Assembly (NCBI RefSeq): GCF_001679485.1
Contig: NZ_LZOZ01000004.1
Span: forward strand, 1-64,000
Direction of reading: 5' to 3'
From: Haemophilus sp. CCUG 60358
Lineage (GTDB): Bacteria; Pseudomonadota; Gammaproteobacteria; Enterobacterales; Pasteurellaceae
Length of the DNA stretch: 64,000 nt
Shown here: positions 51,662-61,353 of the stretch, piece after piece
Layout: the number at the start of each line of letters is the position of its first letter
How positions within the stretch are numbered: position 1 is the first letter of the stretch
Notes under the pieces: model-generated
The model's input: only the letters and a program-made list of their open reading frames with translations
Database searches by the model: none
What the model was told of the DNA's origin: nothing
Position numbers and translations under genes: made by a program

Positions 51662-54600
51662 ATGTCTGAACAAGAAAAACAACCAGATAACCAAACGACA
51701 CAACCCGTCAAAAAGAAAAAGACCTGCCGTAAAATTTTATGTGTCGGAAGTGCGGTCATTTTTGTCCCTGTTTTAGGCTTAGTCACTGCACTTTCTTTTG
51801 ATAGTGGGCAACGTGCAATTATTCAACTTGCCGATAAAATGCTCGATAGCTTATCTATTGAACAAGTCAGCGGTGGCTTACAAGATGGTTTAGTCTTAGA
51901 AAATTTACGTTTTCAAACAACCGGCGTAGATGTGGCTCTTCCTAAAACGCGCTTACAACTGAATTTAGCTCGTTTACTTTCGGGTGATATTATTGTTGAT
52001 GATCTCAGCTTAACGCAGCCTAAAATCGCCATTGATACCAGTGTTATGCCGCCTTCTGAAGAGAAACAGACCGAAAGTGGTCCAATGGAAAAAATCCATT
52101 TACCGGTTTCTGTACAAGTGAAAAATGTGGCGATTACTGACTTTGATATGAAACTCGATCAAAGCAATATTACGTTTTCGTCATTTCAAAGTGCGGTCAG
52201 TTTAAACAATGAATCAGGCCTTACTCTTGAGCCCACCACGCTTTCAGATGTGCTTTTCTCAACGGTCTCCCAAACTCAACCGAATCCCTCTCAGCCTGAG
52301 AAAAAAGAACCTGCTAAACCCGTTGATTGGGCGCAAATTGAGCAAACACTCACACCCGCTTTTTTAGGTAATTTAAATACGGTGAACTTGCCTTTTGATA
52401 TGCACATTCCAAGTGTTTTGGGTACAAACTGGCAATATCAATCCCTCAATGAAAAAGGCGAAGAAACACAAAAAATCACTGTGCCTAAAGTAGAATTACA
52501 AGCGGATGCCACCGATCATTTAGTGAAATTACAAAAACTCGACATTGACAGCTCTCTTGGTACACTTTCTAGCCAAGGACAACTCCAGCTCAATGAAGAT
52601 TTTCGGGTTGATCTCACATTAAAATCTGATCTCCAAGCGTTTAAATCAAAAGATAAAACCATTCTGCCTGCCAGCAAAGTTGATCTCAATTTATCGGGTT
52701 CATTGAAAAAAACGACCGCACTTTCGTTAACCACACAAGGCGTACTTGATGCGACCTTAACGGGTGATGTGAAACTGGCTGAAGATAAAATGCCATTAAA
52801 TCTGCAGTTAAAAGCGAAAAAAGGTCAATACGCCTTCGCTGATAGCCTGTCGCCACTTAAAATTAACGATGTCGATATCAAGCTCACGGGCGATTTATTG
52901 AATTATCACGCAGAGGTTGTCGGTGGCGTGGACGGTATGGATCATATTCCTCACACCCATGTTGATTTGAATGCAGACGGTAAACTCTATGAAGTCACCC
53001 TCAACGAATTAAAACTTGCTGCCCTCGATGGTACGGCACGTTTAACGGGTTCCTCAAACTGGAAAGATGGCGCGCAATGGGATGTGACCGCTGATTTAAA
53101 CAAAATGAACATTCGCCCTTATGTGCCAGCCATGCCAGCCGTATTATCAGGCAAAGTGAGCTCAAAAGGTTCCGCTGATTCCAATCATTGGAAAGTAGAT
53201 GTGCCTACCGTGGATTTAACGGGTAGTCTCTCTTCTCGCCCATTAAGCTTGAAAGGAAGTGTCTTTTTAAGTAATGAAACCTTATTAAACATCCCTGATT
53301 TATTGCTGAACTATGGCGATAACCGTATTGCGGCAAAAGGTACGTTAGGTGATAAATCAAACCTAGATTTAGATATCAACGCACCAAGCTTGCGTGGTCT
53401 ATGGCAAGATTTAACGGGCTCCGTGGTCGGTAAGGCACAGATCTTAGGCAAACTTACTGCGCCAACCATCAATGCCGATTTAATGGCACAAGGCTTGCAC
53501 TTCCAAGGGTTAGACTTATCCAAAGCCTTAATTAAAGGTAATATCGTTAGTGAACCGCAAGTGAAAGGTGAACTTACCGTCAAAGCGGAAAACTTCCGCT
53601 ATGGCGACAGCATTAAATTGCATAATATTGATTTGAATGCATCGGGTGATGAAAAACATCATACGCTCACCTTAAAATCAAAAGGGGAACCTGTTGCAGC
53701 TGATTTACAAATCGCGGGGAATTTTGACCGCACTTCTCAGCAATGGAAAGGCAATTTAAGCCAAGTAAGCCTAAACTCACCTATCGGCGATTTTAAAGTG
53801 AATCAAACCATTCCGGTGACTTATGACAATAAAAAAATCCAAGCCACCATTGGTTCTCACTGCTGGATTAACCAAGACTTAGATCTGTGCTTCCCTCAAC
53901 AATTTACGGCAGGGAAAAACGGCGAAGTCCCTTTTGAGCTTAAACGCATTAATTTAGATTTAGTGAATAGATTGATGGGACAAGACACGCTCAAAGGCCA
54001 GTTACAAAGCCGAGGTAAAGTGGCATGGTTCACAGATAAACCATTACAACTAAATGTGGCAGTGGAAGGCAATAACATTGGTGTAGCACAAAAATTAGAC
54101 TACCGCACCTTTAAGCTAGATATTCCTAAATTAAGTGTGAATGCCGATATTCAAAATAACAATTTAACCTTGAAATCAGACATTAACGTTCAGAATCAAG
54201 GTCGAATTGGCACGGACTTAAAAATTAATGATTTAAGTAAAGGCCGACAATTAGGCGGCACCTTTACCATTGAAGGTTTACGTTTATCCTTAGCGAATCA
54301 ACTTTTCTCTAGCGGTGAAAGCATGGATGGTGAAGTGGTTTCTCGCTTAAGTTTCGGTGGCAATTTAGAAAAACCATTATTAAACGGTAATTTCGATATT
54401 CGCAATGTAAAAACGAAACTGAAAAGCCTGCCTTTTGATGTAACTGATGGTCAAGTGGCAATCCGCTTTAATGGTACCTCTTCAACCTTAAATGGCTATG
54501 TTCAAACACCAGATAGTAAGCTGAATATTAATGGGCAAGCTAACTGGGCTAACATGAATAACTGGACGGCAAAAGTTAGAGCGCAAGCGGATAACTTCAA

Positions 54601-55555
54601 AGTCGATATTCCGTCTATGGCGAAATTAAAAGTCAGCCCGAATGTGGTTGTCAAAGCCTCGCCAAAACTCTTAGATTTGAGCGGAAACGTGGATATTCCA
54701 TGGGCAAGAATTGCCATTGAAAGCTTACCAGACAATGCTGAACCAGTGAGTGAAGACGAAGTGATTTTAAATGGCCCAAGAAAAAGTGAAGAAGAGCTCA
54801 TTAATCGCCAATTTGCTTCAGAAACCAAATCGGGTATGCAAATTCAATCTGATTTAAAAATTAAAATCGGCGATGATGTGCATTTAAATGCCTATGGTTT
54901 AAAAACCAATTTGAACGGCTTACTTTCTGTGAAACAGGATAAAGGCAAACTAGGTTTATTTGGTCAAATTAACCTGAAAAATGGTCGTTATGCTTCTTTT
55001 GGACAGGATTTATTAATTCGTAAAGGGCAAATCAGCTTCGCTGGTTTACCTTCACAACCGATGTTAAATATTGAAGCGATTCGTAACCCAGAAGCGATGG
55101 AAGACAGTAAAGTAACCGCGGGGGTAAAAGTAATTGGTATGGCATCTAGCCCACAAGTCACGATTTTCTCTGACCCAGCCAAATCTCAAGACCAGGCACT
55201 TTCTTATTTATTAACCGGTCGCTCATTAGAAAACAGCGGTGAAGCAGGTTCCAGTGGTTCTGTGGGTGCGGCATTACTTGGCTTAGGTTTAGCGAAAAGT
55301 GGTAAAGTAGTCGGCGGTATTGGTGAAGCCTTTGGTATTCAAGACTTAAACTTAGGCACTGCCGGTGTTGGGGATAGCTCCAAAGTACAAGTTAGTGGTA
55401 ATATTGGTAAACGCTTACAAGTGAAATATGGTGTAGGATTGTTTGATGGCTTAGCCGAAGTGACCTTACGTTACCGCTTAATGCCACAACTTTATTTCCA
55501 ATCAGTAACCAGCACAAACCAAGTTTTTGATTTATTGTATAAATTTGAATTTTAG
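51662..55555 (+). CDS. tamB: Translocation and assembly module inner-membrane subunit TamB
   Basis: TamB is a very long beta-taco protein anchored in the inner membrane that spans the periplasm to TamA, now linked to phospholipid transport. The ~1297-residue product has one N-terminal helix (about residues 27-46), a long repetitive beta-rich body and the DUF490 domain near the C-terminus, ending with barrel-like aromatic residues (LYKFEF). Two starts are possible, ATG 51656 and ATG 51662; AGGG is seven bases before the second, so I prefer it. ppx follows by eight bases. Confidence 0.93.
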   Translation: MSEQEKQPDNQTTQPVKKKKTCRKILCVGSAVIFVPVLGLVTALSFDSGQRAIIQLADKMLDSLSIEQVSGGLQDGLVLENLRFQTTGVDVALPKTRLQLNLARLLSGDIIVDDLSLTQPKIAIDTSVMPPSEEKQTESGPMEKIHLPVSVQVKNVAITDFDMKLDQSNITFSSFQSAVSLNNESGLTLEPTTLSDVLFSTVSQTQPNPSQPEKKEPAKPVDWAQIEQTLTPAFLGNLNTVNLPFDMHIPSVLGTNWQYQSLNEKGEETQKITVPKVELQADATDHLVKLQKLDIDSSLGTLSSQGQLQLNEDFRVDLTLKSDLQAFKSKDKTILPASKVDLNLSGSLKKTTALSLTTQGVLDATLTGDVKLAEDKMPLNLQLKAKKGQYAFADSLSPLKINDVDIKLTGDLLNYHAEVVGGVDGMDHIPHTHVDLNADGKLYEVTLNELKLAALDGTARLTGSSNWKDGAQWDVTADLNKMNIRPYVPAMPAVLSGKVSSKGSADSNHWKVDVPTVDLTGSLSSRPLSLKGSVFLSNETLLNIPDLLLNYGDNRIAAKGTLGDKSNLDLDINAPSLRGLWQDLTGSVVGKAQILGKLTAPTINADLMAQGLHFQGLDLSKALIKGNIVSEPQVKGELTVKAENFRYGDSIKLHNIDLNASGDEKHHTLTLKSKGEPVAADLQIAGNFDRTSQQWKGNLSQVSLNSPIGDFKVNQTIPVTYDNKKIQATIGSHCWINQDLDLCFPQQFTAGKNGEVPFELKRINLDLVNRLMGQDTLKGQLQSRGKVAWFTDKPLQLNVAVEGNNIGVAQKLDYRTFKLDIPKLSVNADIQNNNLTLKSDINVQNQGRIGTDLKINDLSKGRQLGGTFTIEGLRLSLANQLFSSGESMDGEVVSRLSFGGNLEKPLLNGNFDIRNVKTKLKSLPFDVTDGQVAIRFNGTSSTLNGYVQTPDSKLNINGQANWANMNNWTAKVRAQADNFKVDIPSMAKLKVSPNVVVKASPKLLDLSGNVDIPWARIAIESLPDNAEPVSEDEVILNGPRKSEEELINRQFASETKSGMQIQSDLKIKIGDDVHLNAYGLKTNLNGLLSVKQDKGKLGLFGQINLKNGRYASFGQDLLIRKGQISFAGLPSQPMLNIEAIRNPEAMEDSKVTAGVKVIGMASSPQVTIFSDPAKSQDQALSYLLTGRSLENSGEAGSSGSVGAALLGLGLAKSGKVVGGIGEAFGIQDLNLGTAGVGDSSKVQVSGNIGKRLQVKYGVGLFDGLAEVTLRYRLMPQLYFQSVTSTNQVFDLLYKFEF

Positions 55556-55563
55556 GAAAGGAC

Positions 55564-57108
55564 ATGCATAACGACAAGCAACTGGCTCAACTCGTAGAAC
55601 CTCATCACCGAGGTGAGGCCCGGGAGATTGCCGCCATTGATTTAGGCTCAAACAGCTTCCACATGATTGTGGCACGGATTATCAATGGCTCGATTCAGGT
55701 GCTTTCTCGTTTAAAACAAAAAGTGAGACTTGCCGATGGCTTAGACGAGCACAATGTATTAAGCCAAGAAGCCATTGAGCGCGGTGTAAATTGCCTTGCA
55801 CTTTTTGCTGAACGCTTACAAGGCTTTGCGCCAGAAGATGTGAATGTCGTCGGCACTTATACCTTACGAAGAGCGGTCAATAATGACGAATTTTTACGCC
55901 AAGCAGCCACTGTCTTTCCCTATCCTATTAATATCATTAGTGGTCAAACTGAAGCCAAAACTATTTATGCGGGTGTTTGCCACACTCAACCCGAAAGCGG
56001 ACGTAAACTGGTCATTGATATTGGTGGTGGCTCGACAGAAATGATCATCGGTGATGATTTCACCCCCTTAGTGGCAGAAAGTCGTCACATGGGCTGCGTG
56101 AGCTTTGCCAAAAAATTCTTCCCGAATGGACAAATTTCAAAAGAAAACTTCGAGCAAGCTCGCCAAAGTGCGGTCAATAAAATTGAAGATTTAAGCTGGG
56201 AATATCGCAAACTCGGCTGGCAATCAGTGTTAGGTTCATCAGGCACCATTAAAACCGTCTATCAAGTGATTACTGCAACTCTTGACCCGAACGGCATCAT
56301 CACGGCTGAACGCTTACAAAATTTAATTGACCGAACCTTACAAGCTTCCCATTTTGAAGAACTCAATATCGCGGGATTAAATCCTGATCGCGTGGATGTC
56401 TTCGTGCCAGGCTTAGCCATTTTAAGTGCCGTTTTTGACGTTTTTGGCTTAGAAAATATGCGCTATTCTGACGGCGCTTTGCGTGAAGGGGTGATTTACA
56501 GCTTAGAAAAAAACTTCCAAGTTTCAGACATCCGTACACGTACTGCATTAGGACTTGCCGAACAATTTAACTTAGATTTAGTGCAAGCCGATCGCGTGGC
56601 CAATAGTGCGAAAACCTTAATTGACCAATACACCCATTGGCAAAAACCGCATCTTGCTGATGAAATGAAAAACCTGCTGATTTGGGCAGCGCGTTTATTG
56701 GAAGTTGGCATTGTCATAAATCATCGCAATGTGCAAAAACATTCCGCTTATATTCTGCAAAATATGGAATTACCGGGCTTTGATCGCGAGCAACAACGCT
56801 TATTGGTGAATTTAGTTCGTTATCATACGGGCGCATTTAAAAAGAATGATTTACCGATTTTTGCTCGTTATGCGGATGAAGATGTCCTTGTTTTACTGCT
56901 TCTTTTACGCATTTCGGTAATTTTAAATAAATCTCGCCAAGCAACAGATAGCACGGATAAAATTAATCTCAGAATTGACCGCTCTTTACAGACTTGGGAA
57001 CTGACCTTTGAGAAACATTATTTGGATAATAATCCATTAGTGTGGAATGAATTGCGCTTAGAAAGCAATTTACTCAAAGATTTAGAACTCAGTTTGATTT
57101 TTAACTGA
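55564..57108 (+). CDS. ppx: Exopolyphosphatase (Ppx/GppA family)
   Basis: Ppx releases phosphate from polyphosphate ends. The 514-residue protein has the ASKHA phosphate-1 motif AIDLGSNSFHM near residues 23-33, phosphate-2 DIGGGSTEMI near 149-158, and a C-terminal HD-like region (about 320-514). Length matches E. coli Ppx (513) rather than the shorter GppA only marginally, so a GppA-type activity on pppGpp is the alternative. It ends at a clear terminator and follows tamB. Confidence 0.88.
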   Translation: MHNDKQLAQLVEPHHRGEAREIAAIDLGSNSFHMIVARIINGSIQVLSRLKQKVRLADGLDEHNVLSQEAIERGVNCLALFAERLQGFAPEDVNVVGTYTLRRAVNNDEFLRQAATVFPYPINIISGQTEAKTIYAGVCHTQPESGRKLVIDIGGGSTEMIIGDDFTPLVAESRHMGCVSFAKKFFPNGQISKENFEQARQSAVNKIEDLSWEYRKLGWQSVLGSSGTIKTVYQVITATLDPNGIITAERLQNLIDRTLQASHFEELNIAGLNPDRVDVFVPGLAILSAVFDVFGLENMRYSDGALREGVIYSLEKNFQVSDIRTRTALGLAEQFNLDLVQADRVANSAKTLIDQYTHWQKPHLADEMKNLLIWAARLLEVGIVINHRNVQKHSAYILQNMELPGFDREQQRLLVNLVRYHTGAFKKNDLPIFARYADEDVLVLLLLLRISVILNKSRQATDSTDKINLRIDRSLQTWELTFEKHYLDNNPLVWNELRLESNLLKDLELSLIFN

Positions 57109-57111
57109 TAG

Positions 57112-57140
57112 AATAAGGGCTTTCATGCCCTTATTTTTTA
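57112..57140 (+). terminator. Terminator after ppx
   Basis: AATAAGGGC (57112-57120) pairs with GCCCTTATT (57127-57135), followed by TTTT. The stem overlaps the end of the convergent PRD gene. Confidence 0.92.
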
Positions 57141-57496
57141 TCTTGCTCCAGCAGCAAGCTATAAATATTGGCTAAATAATAGCTCTGCTCGGCTTCGGGA
57201 ATTTCTTGCGGAATAAAAGAAAGCAAATCGTGGTGAATTTCCAAAACATCAGGGAAAATAACCGCACTTTGCATTTCATCATAAAAGGATTGATGAAGCG
57301 GGGAAACGCAACCGCCTCGTTTTAAGCGGGCAAGGCTGTTGGCAATATGCAATAAGAGTGTGATGACGGTCGGAATCGACACATCAATGCGCCAATGATG
57401 CTCTAGGCGACTTTGTAAAGTCAGAATAATATCAATAACGTCCTGATCAATCTGACCGCGAATTTTCCAACGGGTTAATTGTTTGAGTAACGACAT
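57131..57496 (-). CDS. Stand-alone PRD-domain protein
   Basis: The 121-residue protein looks like a single PTS regulation domain: LLLHIANSLARLKRGG near residues 47-62 carries the conserved histidine, and IPQEIPEAEQSYYLANIYSLL near 94-114 resembles the PRD C-terminal helix. PRDs are normally phosphorylated by PTS proteins and attached to a DNA- or RNA-binding domain; none is present here. Its target is unknown. It is alone on the minus strand between ppx and yqaB. Confidence 0.65.
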   Translation of the reverse strand: MSLLKQLTRWKIRGQIDQDVIDIILTLQSRLEHHWRIDVSIPTVITLLLHIANSLARLKRGGCVSPLHQSFYDEMQSAVIFPDVLEIHHDLLSFIPQEIPEAEQSYYLANIYSLLLEQDKK

Positions 57497-57607
57497 AACA
57501 TTCCTTTTTAAGATAGGATAACTTTACCGCTATTTCATAAAATTACCAGTGCACAGATCACAAAATTGAAATAAAGTGAAAAAATTTACTAACTAGGAAA
57601 GCAATAA

Positions 57608-58207
57608 ATGATAGATAACAGACTTTTTGAAAAATATGATGGCCTTATTTTTGATATGGATGGCACCTTAATCGACACCATGCCAGTGCACGCCCGCGCG
57701 TGGAGTATGGTAGGGGAACAATTTGGTTATCGTTTTAACAGCCAAATTATGTATGATTTAGGTGGCGCAACCGTGAGCACTATCGCCTCAGCTATTATGC
57801 AAGATGCTGGTATGCCACAAGAACGTTTAAATGAAGTCATACAAGCAAAACGCAAACTTTCTTATGAATTGATTCCAACAGAATCAAAATTACTCCCGAC
57901 CTTTGACGTGGTGCGTCATTACTATCAACAAAAGCCAATTGCGCTTGGTTCAGGTTCGAACCGCCAAATGATTGATATGTTGATGCAAAAATTAGATATC
58001 AAACATTACTTTAACGCCATTGTGAGTGCTGATGATGTGAAAGAACATAAACCGCATCCTGAAACCTTTTTACGCTGCGCAGAACTGGCAAAAGCTGAAC
58101 CATCACGTTGTATCGTGTTTGAAGATGCCGATCTTGGCGTGCAAGCGGGATTAAGTGCGGGGATGGATGTGTTTGATGTCAGAACGAGAGAGATTATTAG
58201 AGCCTAA
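57608..58207 (+). CDS. yqaB: HAD-family sugar phosphatase YqaB
   Basis: The 199-residue protein is a HAD hydrolase: nucleophile motif DMDGTLIDT at about residues 16-24, Thr/Ser motif GSGSN near 118-122, Lys and acidic motif with EDADLGVQAG near 176-185. It aligns with E. coli YqaB, a fructose-1-phosphate phosphatase. The small cap domain is typical of the beta-phosphoglucomutase subfamily. AGGAAAG precedes the start, and yqaA overlaps the end by one base. Confidence 0.9.
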   Translation: MIDNRLFEKYDGLIFDMDGTLIDTMPVHARAWSMVGEQFGYRFNSQIMYDLGGATVSTIASAIMQDAGMPQERLNEVIQAKRKLSYELIPTESKLLPTFDVVRHYYQQKPIALGSGSNRQMIDMLMQKLDIKHYFNAIVSADDVKEHKPHPETFLRCAELAKAEPSRCIVFEDADLGVQAGLSAGMDVFDVRTREIIRA

Positions 58208-58686
58208 TGTTGGACATTTTCTCTTTCAGCTTTTTGGCTGATTTTTGGCAAACCCATAGCTTATGGCTGATGTTTTTCAGCGCTTTCTTAAGCGCCACCA
58301 TTTTGCCAGGTAATTCAGAAATTGTGTTTGTCTCCCTTGCTGTGCCAAAAGTATTGGTCGGTTCATTATTAAGTGCGGATATTTTTTGGCTTGTTTTTCT
58401 GGCAACCGCAGGCAATACACTTGGCAGCCTCACCACTTATTGGATTGGTCGATGGTTTCCGAAAATTGACAGCAAAAATGACCGCACTTTATGGGTGATA
58501 AACAAAATACAACGCTATGGTGCTATCACTTTATTATTGAGCTGGTTGCCTATTGTCGGGGATGTGTTTTGTGCGGTAGCCGGTTGGCTTCGATTGAATT
58601 GGCTAAGTTGTTTGATTTTTATGACGATTGGAAAAGGACTGCGTTATATTGCCTTGCTCTTTTTCAGTTTACCTTTCGTGTCATAG
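58207..58686 (+). CDS. yqaA: Inner-membrane protein YqaA
   Basis: The 159-residue protein has about four membrane helices and the segment LSATILPGNSEIVFVSLA near residues 29-46, with GNTLGSLTTYWIGRW near 73-87, resembling the DedA/SNARE-associated family. It is paired with yqaB (TAATG overlap) as in E. coli. Function unknown. A hairpin 75 bases downstream lacks a T-run on this strand. Confidence 0.87.
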   Translation: MLDIFSFSFLADFWQTHSLWLMFFSAFLSATILPGNSEIVFVSLAVPKVLVGSLLSADIFWLVFLATAGNTLGSLTTYWIGRWFPKIDSKNDRTLWVINKIQRYGAITLLLSWLPIVGDVFCAVAGWLRLNWLSCLIFMTIGKGLRYIALLFFSLPFVS

Positions 58687-58753
58687 CCGAGAATAGCCTT
58701 TGTGGATAACCTGGTTGTGGGCTAGAATAAAGACGAATTGATATTCAACAGAT

Positions 58754-58831
58754 AAAAAACGCCCCTTATCAAGTAAGGGGCAAATAACCTAAGGAACCAA
58801 TTTTATTAAAACAACTGCAAGTTGCTTGTTC
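58754..58831 (-). ncRNA. Candidate leftward small RNA between yqaA and luxS
   Basis: On the minus strand the region folds as an sRNA might: a 5' hairpin built on AACAA...TTGTT with CAACTTGCAGTTG inside (58810-58830), an unpaired ~27-nt AT-rich stretch, then a strong intrinsic terminator GCCCCTTA/TAAGGGGC (58761-58781) followed by G and six T. No minus-strand protein gene lies to the right for this terminator to serve until 61354. A weak promoter is possible (TTGAAC at 58857-58862, 18 bp, TCTTAT at 58833-58838). E. coli encodes MicA at the equivalent spot, antisense-oriented beside luxS, but no sequence likeness is claimed. The remaining bases of the gap are AT-rich luxS leader. Confidence 0.4.
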
Positions 58832-58941
58832 TATAAGACCGACGCTAAAAAGAAAAGTTCAAAGAAATTGTAAAAAAATGTAAAAAAATTTACAAAAACT
58901 TGCAATTAATTTACAAATCACTGATTTTTAAGGAAATAAAT

Positions 58942-59445
58942 ATGCCATTACTCGACAGTTTTAAAGTGGATCACACCCGTATGAACGCACCAGCCGTGCG
59001 TGTTGCCAAAACGATGCGTACCCCAAAGGGCGATGACATCACCGTTTTTGATCTTCGTTTTTGCATTCCAAACAAAGAAATTCTCCCACCAAAAGGGATT
59101 CACACCCTTGAGCATTTATTTGCGGGCTTCATGCGTGACCATTTAAACAATGACAATGTAGAAATCATCGATATTTCCCCAATGGGCTGTCGCACAGGTT
59201 TTTACATGTCATTAATCGGCACTCCAAACGAGCAACAAGTGGCTGATGCCTGGTTAGCTTCTATGAAAGATATTTTAACCGTGCAAGATCAAAACCAAAT
59301 TCCTGAATTAAACGAATACCAATGTGGGACTTACACCGAGCATTCTTTAGAAGAAGCACATGATATTGCTAAAAATGTGATTGCTCGCGGTGTGGGGATT
59401 AATAAAAATGATGATTTAGCACTTGATGAATCTTTCTTAAAATAA
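58942..59445 (+). CDS. luxS: S-ribosylhomocysteine lyase LuxS (AI-2 synthase)
   Basis: LuxS splits S-ribosylhomocysteine to homocysteine and the autoinducer-2 precursor. The 167-residue protein has the zinc motif HTLEH at residues 54-58 and the third ligand in QCGTY near 128. The frame extends upstream to 58900, but AAGGAAA lies nine bases before the ATG at 58942 and the family start is MPLLDSF. purT follows nine bases after its stop. Confidence 0.97.
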   Translation: MPLLDSFKVDHTRMNAPAVRVAKTMRTPKGDDITVFDLRFCIPNKEILPPKGIHTLEHLFAGFMRDHLNNDNVEIIDISPMGCRTGFYMSLIGTPNEQQVADAWLASMKDILTVQDQNQIPELNEYQCGTYTEHSLEEAHDIAKNVIARGVGINKNDDLALDESFLK

Positions 59446-59454
59446 GGACACAAC

Positions 59455-60636
59455 ATGACAACCCTAGGTACAGCATTAACCCCGAATGCTATTAAAGTGA
59501 TGATGCTTGGCTCTGGTGAACTGGGCAAAGAGGTGGTGATTGAATTACAACGTTTAGGCGTGGAAGTGATTGCCGTCGATCGTTATGAAAACGCCCCAGC
59601 ACAACAAGTAGCACATCGTGCTTATACGATTTCCATGCTAGATGGTGCAGCTCTCAAAGCCTTAGTGGAAAAAGAGCGCCCAGATTACATCGTGCCGGAA
59701 GTGGAAGCCATCGCGACTGATACGCTAGTGGAATTAGAACAAGCGGGTTTTAATGTTGTACCTACCGCCAAAGCCACCAAGCTCACCATGAATCGCGAAG
59801 GCATTCGCCGTTTAGCTGCCGAAGAGCTTGGCTTGCCAACCTCAGCTTATCAATTTGTCGATAACTTTGCTGACTTCCAAAGTGCAGTTGAAAAAATCGG
59901 TATTCCTTGCGTGGTGAAACCAATTATGTCTTCTTCTGGCCACGGCCAAAGTATTTTGAAATCCAAAGATGACTTACAAAAAGCGTGGGATTACGCTCAA
60001 CAAGGTGGTCGCGCAGGTGCGGGACGCGTGATTGTAGAAGGGTTTGTTAAATTCGATTATGAAATCACTTTACTCACCGTTCGCCACATTAATGGCACCA
60101 GTTTCTTAGCGCCAATCGGCCATCGTCAAGAAGATGGCGACTATCGCGAATCTTGGCAGCCACAAGCCATGTCTGATGTAGCGTTGAAAAAAGCACAAGA
60201 CGTCGCAGAGAAAATTACCACTGCACTAGGTGGTCGCGGCATTTTCGGTGTAGAAATGTTTGTGTGTGGTGATGAGGTTATCTTCAATGAAGTCTCCCCT
60301 CGACCACATGATACCGGTATGGTCACGCTGATTTCTCAAGAATTATCCGAATTTGCCTTACACGCCCGTGCGATTTTAGGCCTACCGATTCCAGAAATCA
60401 CCCTTATTAGCCCATCGGCTTCCAAAGCCATTGTGATAGAAGGCCAATCGAAAAACGTGCAATTTGGTAATATCGCCGAAGTATTGGCTGAACCAAACAC
60501 CAATATTCGTATTTTCGGCAAAGGCGAAGTCAATGGCCATCGCCGTTTAGGTGTCTTACTCGCTCGTGATATTTCCGTGGAAAAAGCCTTGGAAAAAGTA
60601 GAACGTGCTTACGCGAAGTTGGATGTGAAATTATAA
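59455..60636 (+). CDS. purT: Formate-dependent phosphoribosylglycinamide formyltransferase PurT
   Basis: PurT uses formate and ATP to formylate GAR in purine synthesis, an alternative to folate-dependent PurN. The 393-residue ATP-grasp protein has the N-terminal [11 protein letters not shown] near residues 18-28, the nucleotide loop [11 protein letters not shown] near 156-166 and the metal-binding [13 protein letters not shown] near 278-290. Length matches E. coli PurT (392). A formate-consuming step fits the anaerobic theme. It probably shares transcription with luxS. Confidence 0.96.
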   Translation: MTTLGTALTPNAIKVMMLGSGELGKEVVIELQRLGVEVIAVDRYENAPAQQVAHRAYTISMLDGAALKALVEKERPDYIVPEVEAIATDTLVELEQAGFNVVPTAKATKLTMNREGIRRLAAEELGLPTSAYQFVDNFADFQSAVEKIGIPCVVKPIMSSSGHGQSILKSKDDLQKAWDYAQQGGRAGAGRVIVEGFVKFDYEITLLTVRHINGTSFLAPIGHRQEDGDYRESWQPQAMSDVALKKAQDVAEKITTALGGRGIFGVEMFVCGDEVIFNEVSPRPHDTGMVTLISQELSEFALHARAILGLPIPEITLISPSASKAIVIEGQSKNVQFGNIAEVLAEPNTNIRIFGKGEVNGHRRLGVLLARDISVEKALEKVERAYAKLDVKL

Positions 60637-60670
60637 GGTTTGCTTAATATAAGCATCACTGAAATACAAA

Positions 60671-60724
60671 AAGTGCGGTTAATTTTTAAGAGGTTTTAAA
60701 ACCCTTTGAAAATTGACTGCACTT
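60671..60724. terminator. Long imperfect USS hairpin after purT
   Basis: AAGTGCGGTTAATTTT (60671-60686) is opposed by AAAATTGACTGCACTT (60709-60724) with two mismatches, and the interior holds the palindrome GGTTTTAAAACC. No strong T-run follows, so termination is plausible but not certain. The right USS core is decayed. Confidence 0.5.
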
Positions 60725-60809
60725 GATATTTCTATTTTTCCAATCTACTTGTAAATAATTAAAAATGAGCTTTATATAGCACACCTTTAAAATTTATTCC
60801 CAAAGTAAA

Positions 60810-61352
60810 TTAAATGCCCTTTTTGGAATACTTTTCCATTAACTCAATCACCGGTTTAAATTTAGGATCTTGTGAACGATATTTTTTGATCCCTTCTAAA
60901 ATACCATGCTGTCCAGTAAAGAAATCTACATCTCCCCCGTTATCTAGCATTAATTGAAGCAAATCCAGTCTTTCTGGGAAACCATTAATATAGGATAAAG
61001 GTGTAATTCCTCTTTCATTCGGTAAATTAGGGTTTGCACCAGCCTTAAGTAACGCTATCGCAGCATCAATATTTTTACTTCGTAATGCATAATGCAAGGG
61101 AGTCATTCCGTACATATCTTGCGCATTAATCTCCACTCCATGTTTTATATAAAACTCCACAACCGACAACGGAGCGGCACAAATTAAATTACACTGGTGT
61201 AGCCAATTCCATTTGTCTGCCGATACATAGTGAATATCTAACTTTTTACTTATAAAGAAAATATCCTCCAACATTGCGATATTTCCTTCTCTATCTGATA
61301 TCGCAACAAGCATCTCCGGATCATCTTTATATTTTTCATATAAATTTGTCAT
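60810..61352 (-). CDS. Ankyrin-repeat protein, probable immunity to the adjacent nuclease toxin
   Basis: The 180-residue protein has no signal peptide. It contains at least two recognisable ankyrin repeats: YGMTPLHYALRSKNIDAAIA near residues 93-112 with the following AGANPNLPNERGITPLSYI near 117-135, and a third, weaker one to about 158. It starts one base after the stop of the exoprotein gene; AGAGGA before the ATG overlaps the toxin's last codons, so the two are translationally coupled. Ankyrin proteins are often placed next to polymorphic nuclease toxins as immunity proteins. That role is inferred from position. Confidence 0.75.
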   Translation of the reverse strand: MTNLYEKYKDDPEMLVAISDREGNIAMLEDIFFISKKLDIHYVSADKWNWLHQCNLICAAPLSVVEFYIKHGVEINAQDMYGMTPLHYALRSKNIDAAIALLKAGANPNLPNERGITPLSYINGFPERLDLLQLMLDNGGDVDFFTGQHGILEGIKKYRSQDPKFKPVIELMEKYSKKGI

Positions 61353-61353
61353 A

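Noticed and set aside
58761..58781. Terminator of yqaA on the plus strand
   Set aside because: The hairpin has no T-run on the plus strand (AAATAACC follows); its T-run is on the minus strand.
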